This document shows positions 1 to 6,458 of a stretch of 7,300 nucleotides of DNA, piece after piece (within the stretch, counting starts at the first letter, position 1; each line of letters opens with the position of its first letter). The position numbers and the translations under genes are program-made. This DNA comes from CAZSWR01 sp964610885 (GTDB lineage Bacteria > Bacteroidota > Ignavibacteria > Kapaibacteriales > UBA2268), in NCBI GenBank assembly GCA_964610885.1, contig CAZSWR010000124.1:1-7300 (forward strand), given 5' to 3'. Below the pieces are notes generated by a model. The model made no database searches, had not been told where the DNA came from, and was given only the letters and a program-made list of their open reading frames with translations.

Positions 1-666
1 TTTTTCATTTTGTATCTCCTGTAAAAACTCTTGGAAATCATCTTCTGTCCAATCGTCCATTTCGTCTATCAAATCGGTGGGGGTCATATCCCCGGAAAGC
101 AGAGACAAAGATTGGTCAGTATTTTCAGCAATATTTTCGATAAATGAGTATTCAATTTCTTGGCTTAGCCCTTCTTCGTCGGCCAAATCGGCCAGGTCGC
201 CCGATACGAGTTCCGGCAGGGCGCATTGGAGCATAACCGAATCGATATCGTCGGCAGAGGAAACGTTTTCGATAATGGCTTCAGCGTCGCTTTTGCTGAA
301 AGTGGCGTTTCCTTCGGTTGTGGTTGCATCGTTCCGAAAAATAAATACATAAGCCACGGTGAGCAGCGCCAGGGCGGGGATTGCAAAGCGGAAAGATGTG
401 CCCAGGCTGCGTTTGGATTCTGAGCGTTGGCGGAGCCGGCTGTTCACCGAAGGCCCAAGGTTCCGGGTTCGTTCCGACGAAATTCTGTTAATGTCGATTC
501 GTTCCATTCGGGCGAAAACGGCTCGCGTATCTTTTATTTCCTGCGCTAAGTCTGGGAAGTTGGCCACCGAGCGGTCGAAGATTTCGACTTCATCGGCTCC
601 GAGCCGGCCGAAGATATAGTCCGGCAGTCGGTCTTCCATTTCTTTTCTGTTGTATTGCGTTTCCAT
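1..666 (-). CDS. Putative single-pass membrane anti-sigma factor (partial, runs off left edge)
   Basis: An open frame of 222 codons starts at the ATG at 666-664 and reaches base 1 without a stop, so the C-terminus is missing. A GAGG ribosome binding site (675-672) lies 5 bases before the start. Residues 1-90 are hydrophilic and presumably cytoplasmic; the stretch around 14-53 (LPDYIFGRLGADEVEIFDRS and following) resembles anti-sigma domains that end in a recruited single helix. Residues about 92-110 (FRFAIPALALLTVAYVFIF) form one transmembrane segment, followed by an acidic, presumably periplasmic region of at least 110 residues. There is only one Cys (about 148) and no His-Cys-Cys zinc motif, so it is not a ZAS-type anti-sigma factor. 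It follows the ECF sigma gene after 29 bases, which is the main reason for the call. It would hold the sigma factor at the inner membrane until a signal or proteolysis releases it. The role is inferred from layout and topology, not from a diagnostic motif. Confidence 0.72.
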   Translation of the reverse strand, partial: METQYNRKEMEDRLPDYIFGRLGADEVEIFDRSVANFPDLAQEIKDTRAVFARMERIDINRISSERTRNLGPSVNSRLRQRSESKRSLGTSFRFAIPALALLTVAYVFIFRNDATTTEGNATFSKSDAEAIIENVSSADDIDSVMLQCALPELVSGDLADLADEEGLSQEIEYSFIENIAENTDQSLSLLSGDMTPTDLIDEMDDWTEDDFQEFLQEIQNEK

Positions 667-695
667 GTTCGCCTCGATTCTTTTCTGTGCTGTGG

Positions 696-1271
696 TCAGT
701 CTGCAAATTCATTTTTAAGTATATCGGCAATTTTCCTCACGGCCTGAAAGTAGTTAGCTTTCAATCCGCCGACGGATGTGCCGAGCATTTTCGAAATTTC
801 TTCGTACGAAAGCTCGTCGAAATAGCGCAGGGCGAAAGTTTCGCGTTGCTTTTCGGGCAGCTTTTTCAGTGCTTTTGCGAATTTCAGCTCGAAGTCTTGG
901 TTTTCAAATCTTTGTTCGGGCGTCGGAGCGGTGTCCGGCCTTTCGTAGGATTCTTCGATCGGGTAGTCTTTCGCCCAGAATTTAAGGCGCCTTTTGCGTA
1001 GCATGTTCGTGCATGTGTTCACTGTGATCCGGTAGAGCCAAGTTTTAATGCTGCTTTCGGCGCGGAACTTGTGCAAATTCTCGATAGCGCGGATGAAGAC
1101 TTCCTGCGCTGCGTCGTCCGCATCGTCGTACGAGCCGAGGTAGCGCAATGCCGAAGCCCACACGAATTTTTTGTATTTGTGTATCAGCGACGCGGCTGCC
1201 GGTTCGCGATTCCCCGCGGCAAATTCCTTCAGTATGTCTTTATCGGTTTCTATTTGCAATGCACAAGTCAT
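696..1271 (-). CDS. ECF-type RNA polymerase sigma factor (sigma-70 family)
   Basis: This 191-residue protein has the compact two-domain layout of extracytoplasmic-function sigma factors. Region 2 spans about residues 30-95: the core-binding helix is rich in Asp/Ala (DDADDAAQEVFIRAIENL, 49-66), and the -10 recognition part contains IKTWLYRITVNTC and ends in the basic LRKRR. An acidic linker (about 100-125) leads to region 4 (about 138-181), with LPEKQRETFALRYF and the helix-turn-helix ELSYEEISKMLGTSVGGLKA that reads the -35 element. Sigma-70 regions 1 and 3 are absent, as expected. The start at 1271 has only a weak purine-rich GAAGAA upstream. The gene follows greA after 97 bases that hold a long inverted repeat, and precedes a membrane anti-sigma-like gene, so it probably responds to an envelope signal. 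Its target promoters cannot be read from this window. Confidence 0.95.
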   Translation of the reverse strand: MTCALQIETDKDILKEFAAGNREPAAASLIHKYKKFVWASALRYLGSYDDADDAAQEVFIRAIENLHKFRAESSIKTWLYRITVNTCTNMLRKRRLKFWAKDYPIEESYERPDTAPTPEQRFENQDFELKFAKALKKLPEKQRETFALRYFDELSYEEISKMLGTSVGGLKANYFQAVRKIADILKNEFAD

Positions 1272-1287
1272 TTAGTTCTTCGTCTGC

Positions 1288-1348
1288 TATTTAAACTTCA
1301 GCACTCTTCGATAGGATAGACATCGGAGAGTGCCGAAAGGTTTAAATA
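1288..1348 (-). repeat. Long near-perfect inverted repeat (hairpin) between greA and the ECF sigma gene
   Basis: The left arm 1288-1307 (TATTTAAAC then TTCAGCACTCT) is complementary to the right arm 1327-1348 (AGAGTGCCGAA, a 2-base AG bulge, then GTTTAAATA). Inside the arms, CGAT (1309-1312) pairs with ATCG (1322-1325), leaving a 9-base apical loop at 1313-1321. In minus-strand RNA this gives about 24 pairs with one G-U wobble, one C-A mismatch and one bulge. It begins 20 bases after the greA stop and ends 16 bases before the sigma start codon, just outside the likely ribosome binding region. No T-run follows on either strand, so it does not look like a standard intrinsic terminator. It could be an RNase processing site, an mRNA-stabilising hairpin, or a protein-bound operator in the sigma 5' region. 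Confidence 0.85.
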
Positions 1349-1368
1349 AAGACTAAACGCGAAGGGAT

Positions 1369-1842
1369 TTATTTCGAGATGTCAAGAATTTCGAACTGGG
1401 ATTTGCCGGCAGGCGCTAAGATTTCCACCACGTCGCCAATGGTTTTGCCCATAAGAGCTTTGCCGATTGGCGAGGTTACCGAAAGTTTCTTCTTCTCGAA
1501 ATCGGCTTCCTCGGGGCTGACGAGTGTGTATTCCAATTCCATTTTGTTTTTCAAGTTTTTCAATTTCACATGGGTTAGAATATATACTTTGTCGTTCGGC
1601 AGGTCTTCCGGTTTGATGACCTGTACGCGGCCGAGCGTGCGTTCCAAATTGTTGATTTTAATTTCGAGCAATTCCTGCTCGTGCTTTGCTGCGTCGTATT
1701 CAGCATTTTCCGACAAGTCGCCGTGCGAACGTGCTTCGGCGATTTTCATAGCAATTTCCTTGCGTCCGTGAATCTTTAGGTCGCGAATTTCCTCTTCGAG
1801 TTCCTTCACGCGGTCGAAGGTCATATAAACTACTTCGCTCAT
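1369..1842 (-). CDS. greA: Transcription elongation factor GreA
   Basis: The 157-residue product matches the usual GreA length of about 158. Its N-terminal two-thirds of the first half form the antiparallel coiled coil that enters the RNA polymerase secondary channel, with the tip motif GDLSENAEY at residues 41-49. Asp42 and Glu45 correspond to the acidic pair that helps position the catalytic metal, so cleavage stimulation should be intact. The C-terminal FKBP-like domain (about 85-157) carries the family sequence SPIGKALMGKTIGDVVEI (124-141). GreA rescues backtracked polymerase by triggering cleavage of the transcript 3' end. The start at 1842 is supported by an AAGGA Shine-Dalgarno site (1853-1849) six bases upstream. 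A second Met at residue 7 has no comparable site. The gene lies after a terminator and a leader hairpin, and the ECF sigma gene follows in the same direction. Confidence 0.97.
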   Translation of the reverse strand: MSEVVYMTFDRVKELEEEIRDLKIHGRKEIAMKIAEARSHGDLSENAEYDAAKHEQELLEIKINNLERTLGRVQVIKPEDLPNDKVYILTHVKLKNLKNKMELEYTLVSPEEADFEKKKLSVTSPIGKALMGKTIGDVVEILAPAGKSQFEILDISK

Positions 1843-1910
1843 GATAAATCCTTGTATGTTAAGTAAATAATTTCTACAGTTATTTTTTCAATATATATAA
1901 AAAGACACAC

Positions 1911-1935
1911 CCGAATTCCCTTTTCGGGATTCCGG
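1911..1935 (-). promoter_or_regulatory. Terminator-like hairpin in the greA leader
   Basis: On the minus strand CCGGAATCCC, a GAAAA loop and GGGAATTCGG form a 10-position stem with one wobble and one A-A mismatch. About seven bases later the transcript would read CTTTTTATATA, a U-rich stretch. The hairpin lies about 68 bases upstream of the greA start codon. If the greA promoter is upstream of it, it would act as a leader attenuator. If the promoter is downstream, it would be a second terminator for the protease transcript. In Escherichia coli the greA leader is known to terminate early and give the short GraL RNAs; whether this is analogous is inference. The gap between stem and U-run makes it weaker than the terminator at 1979-2009. 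Confidence 0.5.
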
Positions 1936-1978
1936 AGTATCAATCTATAGAGTCAATATTTTTCAATTATAAATAAAA

Positions 1979-2009
1979 AATAAAGCCGAAATAATCAAAC
2001 GGCTTTATT
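1979..2009 (-). terminator. Intrinsic (Rho-independent) terminator of the TPR-CHAT gene
   Basis: A perfect 10-bp stem is formed by AATAAAGCCG (1979-1988) and CGGCTTTATT (2000-2009) around an 11-base loop. Read on the minus strand the stem runs into TTTTTTATTT, a clear U-tract, while the plus-strand side is less T-rich. It lies about 126 bases after the protease stop codon, and no plus-strand gene ends here, so it most likely ends the protease transcript and separates it from greA. Confidence 0.85.
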
Positions 2010-2134
2010 GTATATTTTCCCTAACGCAAATATAGTAAGTTTATTTTAAAAAACCTAATTATTACATCTCTTTCCGTTCAAAGCGCGTTTCGGTGGCCAC
2101 GCCAAAGCGGGCGGTGCAATCCCGAAGCGGAATA

Positions 2135-4906
2135 TCAATTCCCGCCAGCAATAACGAAAGGCCCCCAGAAATACGGTTCTGGATACTTTTCCTTGATTTT
2201 CAATTGGGCTGAGCGGAACGCATCTTGGAGAGACGAGCCTTTCAGCCATTGGGCATAGAATTCGTTCATTAGCTCTTGGGTGGATTCGTCGTTCACAGTC
2301 CATAAACTCATGATCACAGCCTTTGCTCCGGCCACGCGGAATGCGCGTTGCAATCCGAAGACGCCCTCGCCGTTGCGAATATCGCCGAGGCCCGTTTGGC
2401 ATGCGCTGAGGACGACCAGATCCGTATTTTCGAGCGAAAGGTTCATTGCGTCGAAGGCGGTCAGCACTCCGTCGCCTTTCTTGCCCTCGGCCAGCGAGGA
2501 TTCGGCGCCGCTAAAGAGCAGGTACGACCGAAGAAGAGGATTCTCGCAGCCGGACGTCATCAAGCCGCCGAAAAGAGTGCGTTTTTTACTGTCTATGTTT
2601 TGCTCGAATACTCCGTGGGTGGCGATGTGCAGCAGCCTGGGCGATTGCAGCTCGGTAATGTTCTTGCTCGTTGCCTTGTCACCGAGGAAAAGGTCGGCAG
2701 TCCAGCCGTTTGCGTTCAGCATCGTGTCGATTCTTTCGACCTCGACTTTAGTGAATGGCAGCGGATCCAATCGGACAGAACGCTCGGAGGCCGGTTTGGA
2801 ATTGAGCGAGAAGTTAGGATTGCCGAAAAGAGCTGCCGTGCGCGATGGGCCGGCTTCGGCTGTTGGTTTCTCCAAGAGTTCGCGGCTGTTGTTCAGCAAA
2901 ACGATTTCCTGGCCATCGATGATATAGCTGCCGTCTGGCCTGAGTATCGTGTTCAGGTTCAATTGGTTAAAGATGCCATCGAGCGAAACGTAGAGTTTCT
3001 TGTATTTGGATGTGATGGCGTCGATAGCGCTCCAGAACACTTTGTATGGCTCGTTGTCCAACTGGTTTTCGATTCTGGATCGGATGATGTTCTTATAGCT
3101 ATTAATATATTTATGCTCCAATTGGTAGCCGTTTTCGATAACTACTATCATGGGTTCGTTTTTCGTTTCGGCCGTGAGCACGAGCGCGCAATAGAAGACC
3201 GAATCTGTCCATCTGTTTTGCCAGAGCGGGAATCGGACGATTTCGACGACTGCCTCCTGGGGCGAAAGAGTTGCCTGAATATCTTTCCAGGAGTATTGGC
3301 GGAAGTTTTCTGTGTCGAATTTCTTGGTTTCTCGCGACAATTCGATTTCGAGTTTTCCGATTTCATCGCTCAGTTCGGAAATTTTTGCTGTGTCGCGCGG
3401 ATTGTTGCAAAGTGTGGAGCTGAGTTTGTTCCGAAGCGATCGCCATTCATTGAATTGTTCGATTGCCTCGTCGTCTCCGCTGGCCAGCACTGCTCGGTTG
3501 CGGCGGAGCGAATTGCTGAGCAGCATCGATTTCGTTGCGATGTGGAAATCGTACATATCACAAAGTATGGCCGGGTTCTTTTCGTAGCGAGAAAGGGCGT
3601 AATTATTGAAAATATTGGCTCTGTCCTTTGCCGCGAAATAGAACTGTGCCTTGTCCCCATCGGAAAGGAACGGGAAATAGTCGTTAATTTGTTTTGTGTA
3701 CAGGACAAATGCTTTGTGATAATTTGTATCGGCCTCGGCCAACATGCCTTTGTTTCGTTGGATGCCGGCCAGGATGTGCAGGCTGGAGGCATAGCTCGGA
3801 TGGCGTTCGCCGAAGAGTTCGCGGTATAGCTTTTCGCCAAAGACAGCGTATTGCAGGGCGCGGTCGTATTTGCTGAGGGCGGAGTTGACTGCTGCCCGCG
3901 CCACGATGACATCGCAATACAGAAGCGTGCTTTTGTACGAAGTGGCGAGCAAATCCTCGGCCTTGGCCAAGAGTTCGTCCGATTTGTAGAAATTGCCCTT
4001 CTGCCATTCGACGACTGCCATCGAATATAGCACGAGTCCGCGGTCGAACGGGGTGGAGGATTCGGATTTTTCGATGTTCCGATTGATAGATTTCAGCAAA
4101 GTATCGGCCCGGGCCTCTTGCCCGAGTTTAATCAATACCTCCGAGAGCTGCAAAGCGCATTTTTGCACTTCCACACGTTCGTCCGGCATGTTTTTTCTGA
4201 GTATCCGCAGCGCTGTTTCATAACATTTCTGGGCGTCTTCGGTGGCCCCAAGTTTCTCGCGCAGCACGCCTTGGTTCATAAGCGAGCGGGCATACGAAGG
4301 GCTTTCGGCGCCGAATATTTTGGCTTTCGCCGGCAGCAACGTGGCGAACAAATCAGAGGCCCGTTCCAGCTCGTCGATTTCGAGGAAGGCGTTGGCCAGA
4401 TTGTGCACAGAAATCAAATAGCTGGAGTCCGATTCGCCAAGTGTGTTCTTTTTGATTTCGATCGAGCTGCTGAGAAATTCGGTCGAATTGTGGAAGCCGC
4501 CGCGCATTTGCTCGGAAACGGCTAAGTTGTTCAGCGATTTGGCGCTCGAGAGGCTGGCCGTTTCGCCAAGGAGTTTCTTGAGTTCGTATGAACGCTTGTA
4601 ATAATTGGCTGCGTTCTCGAAGTCCCCCTTGCAATAATAAATCTCGCCGGAAATATCGAGCGCTTTAGCGTATTCGATTGAATTCACCCCGAACTTCGAT
4701 TCGGAAACAGAAAGCAGCCGCTCGGCGCATTCCATAGCTCGGTCGAAATCGAAATAGTTGATGAGTGCTAATGCTGAATCCACCAATGGGCGCCTCATCT
4801 GGGGCACTGAGTCGGCGCGGCCGGGCGATTGCGCATTCGAGGCCGATGGGAATGATACTATGGCAACAAAGAGTGCCACTTGTATAAGATGTTTGGTTGT
4901 TTTCAT
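2135..4906 (-). CDS. Exported TPR-CHAT protein, putative caspase-like cysteine protease
   Basis: The 923-residue product begins with a Sec signal peptide: Lys residues, a hydrophobic core (about 8-20) and a likely cleavage after SNA at residue 25, with no lipobox Cys. Residues about 40-410 are tetratricopeptide repeats of the roughly 42-residue kinesin-light-chain kind, for example around 125-235 and 345-400. A helical linker (about 415-535) leads to a C-terminal CHAT domain (about 540-920). The expected catalytic His764 lies in HIATHG and Cys836 in VVLSACQTG, both intact, followed by the family-typical LQRAFRVAGAKAVIMSLW (852-869) and PYFWGPFVIAG near the end. CHAT domains belong to the caspase/separase clan, and the TPR part usually binds a partner or substrate. 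The signal peptide places it outside the cytoplasm, unlike the cytoplasmic TPR-CHAT protein Csx29 of type III-E CRISPR. The substrate is unknown. No Shine-Dalgarno site is seen before the start. It is transcribed divergently from the symporter gene. Confidence 0.93.
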   Translation of the reverse strand: MKTTKHLIQVALFVAIVSFPSASNAQSPGRADSVPQMRRPLVDSALALINYFDFDRAMECAERLLSVSESKFGVNSIEYAKALDISGEIYYCKGDFENAANYYKRSYELKKLLGETASLSSAKSLNNLAVSEQMRGGFHNSTEFLSSSIEIKKNTLGESDSSYLISVHNLANAFLEIDELERASDLFATLLPAKAKIFGAESPSYARSLMNQGVLREKLGATEDAQKCYETALRILRKNMPDERVEVQKCALQLSEVLIKLGQEARADTLLKSINRNIEKSESSTPFDRGLVLYSMAVVEWQKGNFYKSDELLAKAEDLLATSYKSTLLYCDVIVARAAVNSALSKYDRALQYAVFGEKLYRELFGERHPSYASSLHILAGIQRNKGMLAEADTNYHKAFVLYTKQINDYFPFLSDGDKAQFYFAAKDRANIFNNYALSRYEKNPAILCDMYDFHIATKSMLLSNSLRRNRAVLASGDDEAIEQFNEWRSLRNKLSSTLCNNPRDTAKISELSDEIGKLEIELSRETKKFDTENFRQYSWKDIQATLSPQEAVVEIVRFPLWQNRWTDSVFYCALVLTAETKNEPMIVVIENGYQLEHKYINSYKNIIRSRIENQLDNEPYKVFWSAIDAITSKYKKLYVSLDGIFNQLNLNTILRPDGSYIIDGQEIVLLNNSRELLEKPTAEAGPSRTAALFGNPNFSLNSKPASERSVRLDPLPFTKVEVERIDTMLNANGWTADLFLGDKATSKNITELQSPRLLHIATHGVFEQNIDSKKRTLFGGLMTSGCENPLLRSYLLFSGAESSLAEGKKGDGVLTAFDAMNLSLENTDLVVLSACQTGLGDIRNGEGVFGLQRAFRVAGAKAVIMSLWTVNDESTQELMNEFYAQWLKGSSLQDAFRSAQLKIKEKYPEPYFWGPFVIAGGN

Positions 4907-5033
4907 AGTACTGCCGGAGTGATTCTACTTTTTTATGTCAAGATAAATATATAGACGTGCAAAATACTTGTTTTTGTTTAAATTTCAAAGTAATATTGCC
5001 AACGGATTTGGAACAAGTTTGATAGATGTTTGT
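4907..5033. promoter_or_regulatory. Divergent promoter region between the protease and symporter genes
   Basis: This 127-base AT-rich gap separates two divergent genes and so should hold both promoters. For the minus-strand protease, CTTTG (4990-4986) is followed after 19 bases by TATTTTG (4966-4960), one base short of the Bacteroidota consensus TAnnTTTG. For the plus-strand symporter, TTGTTT (4968-4973) and TAATAT (4991-4996) are 17 bases apart in a sigma-70-like arrangement. The two candidates overlap, so the transcripts would compete if both are real. Each match is weak alone. Confidence 0.35.
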
Positions 5034-6452
5034 ATGACCCTTGGTTTAATTGATTATTTGATAGTCGGGCTTTATTTTCTTTCCCTGATAATTATCGGCG
5101 GAATCGCTTCTCGCGGGGCGCGTTCGAGGCCGTCGAAGTCTTCGTTCCTGCTGAACGGGCGGCAGATTACGCTTCCCATTTTCGTGGCAACGCTCGTGGC
5201 CACTTGGTACGGCAGCATACTCGGCGTTGGCGAATTTGCCTATCGCGATGGGATTGTGGAATGGCTCTGCTTGTGCTTTTTCTATTATATATCGGCTTTG
5301 GCTTTTGGCTTCTTTGCGGCGGGGAAGGTGCGGCGATTCAATTTCTACACAATTCCCGAGCAAATCGCTGCCAATTATGGCTCGGCTGCCGGCACATCGG
5401 CGTCTGTCATCGTACTGCTGCTCACGATTCCAGCATCGTATGTGCTGATGTTGGGCGTGCTCGTCCAGCTTTTCACCGGTTGGAGCATAGAAATGTCTTG
5501 CGCCGTGGGCGCAATTATTTCATTTGCATTCTTGCTGACCGGCGGTTTCCGCGCCGACGTACTGACCAATACAGTGCAATTCGTGCTGATGTACCTCGGT
5601 TTCGGTGTGATGGCATATTTCCTGCTCACGGCGCTTGGGTCGCCCTCGGAAATGCTTGCACGGCTGCCCGAGAGCCACAAAACGCTCACCGGCGGCTATT
5701 CGTGGCAATACATTGTGTCGTGGTTTGTCATCTCGCTACAGACATTTGTAGATCCGAGCTTCCATCAGCGGTGCGCCGCAGCGAAAAGCCCTGACGTGGC
5801 CCGCCGTGGCGTGTTTATTTCTGTCGTGTGTTGGATTGTTTTCGATTTGCTGACGCTATCGGCCGGGCTGTACGCACGGGCGTATTTCGATATAGAGAAT
5901 CCCGTAATGGCTTTCCCAATGCTCGCTGAAGGAATCCTGCCGGTTGCCGCCAAAGGACTTTTCGTAACGGCACTGCTTTCGGTGGTGATGTCCACCTTGA
6001 CGAGCTATTTCTTCATATCCGGCGCCACAATCGGGAACGATTTGCTTCCGTCGCGGCTTTCCGAAAGGTTTGGGCGGATATTGCCGCTTCGATTGGGGCT
6101 GGTGATCGCAGGCGTTCTGGCAGTGCTCCTGGCCTTGGCGATCCCATCGGCAATTGATTTAATATATAAAACCTCTTCGATTGCAGTGCCCGGGCTGATT
6201 GTCCCGCTAATGTTCACGTTCACTCGGCACTACAAACTGCGCAAGGGCAGCGCAACGGCCATAATGACTGCTTCGTCAGGGATTGCGCTCGTTTGGACTC
6301 TGCTCCGGATGCTTGGGCAAGGCTGGGAGTATCCGCTCCGAGCCGTCATCGATTCGTTCGAGCCGATGGTGCCGGGCATAGTTGTCGCATTCGTGCTGGG
6401 CCTTGCCTTTGCCGAAAGGTCGGATAAAATTGTTGTTTCAGAATCAGAATAA
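5034..6452 (+). CDS. Sodium:solute symporter (SSS family) inner-membrane transporter
   Basis: With the ATG at 5034 the protein has 472 residues and about 12-13 hydrophobic membrane segments, as expected for the SSS family with its LeuT-like fold. Family-like stretches include ATWYGSILGVGEFAYRDG (56-73, second helix), TIPEQIAANYG (106-116), GGFRADVLTNTVQFVLM (170-186) and FHQRCAAAKSPDVARRG (243-259). In VVMSTLTS (317-324) Ser320 and Thr321 sit where the Na+ ligands Ser364/Ser365 of vSGLT are expected. It should couple Na+ entry to uptake of a small solute. The substrate cannot be told from sequence, and SSS members carry sugars, amino acids, nucleosides, carboxylates and others. The frame stays open upstream to a TTG at 4968, but those 22 codons are polar, unlike the family N-terminus, and overlap a possible promoter, so the ATG is preferred. 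pgsA follows after 6 bases, implying one transcript. Confidence 0.92.
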   Translation: MTLGLIDYLIVGLYFLSLIIIGGIASRGARSRPSKSSFLLNGRQITLPIFVATLVATWYGSILGVGEFAYRDGIVEWLCLCFFYYISALAFGFFAAGKVRRFNFYTIPEQIAANYGSAAGTSASVIVLLLTIPASYVLMLGVLVQLFTGWSIEMSCAVGAIISFAFLLTGGFRADVLTNTVQFVLMYLGFGVMAYFLLTALGSPSEMLARLPESHKTLTGGYSWQYIVSWFVISLQTFVDPSFHQRCAAAKSPDVARRGVFISVVCWIVFDLLTLSAGLYARAYFDIENPVMAFPMLAEGILPVAAKGLFVTALLSVVMSTLTSYFFISGATIGNDLLPSRLSERFGRILPLRLGLVIAGVLAVLLALAIPSAIDLIYKTSSIAVPGLIVPLMFTFTRHYKLRKGSATAIMTASSGIALVWTLLRMLGQGWEYPLRAVIDSFEPMVPGIVVAFVLGLAFAERSDKIVVSESE

Positions 6453-6458
6453 TTCAAG

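Larger units (their letters stand above)
1843..2134 (-). other. Intergenic region between the TPR-CHAT gene and greA
   Basis: This 292-base stretch contains no credible gene. From the protease side it holds a GC-richer tail of about 75 bases directly after the protease stop (2134 to about 2060), then an AT-rich section with the intrinsic terminator (2009-1979), then the leader hairpin (1935-1911), then the greA ribosome binding site. I could not find a convincing promoter for greA. TTG-like and TA-rich elements are abundant here, but none has both a good -10/-7 element and good spacing. Confidence 0.6.

Noticed and set aside
2055..2402. A 115-codon minus-strand open frame across the end of the protease gene
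   Set aside because: Most of it is an alternate frame of the CHAT domain codons, and the product is basic and low in recognisable structure. Only its last 75 bases are outside the gene.
2348..3829. A 493-codon open frame on the plus strand, antisense to the TPR-CHAT gene
   Set aside because: It lies wholly inside a well-supported gene. Its translation has no recognisable domain and the skewed composition expected of a reverse-frame shadow of GC-rich codons.
2135..4906. A type III-E CRISPR (Craspase) Csx29 component
   Set aside because: The protein has a signal peptide and is therefore exported. No CRISPR repeats or gRAMP-like gene are present in the window.
4968..5033. A 22-codon N-terminal extension of the symporter from a TTG start
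   Set aside because: The extension is polar and AT-rich and overlaps a candidate promoter. The ATG at 5034 gives the usual SSS N-terminus, with the first membrane helix starting a few residues in.
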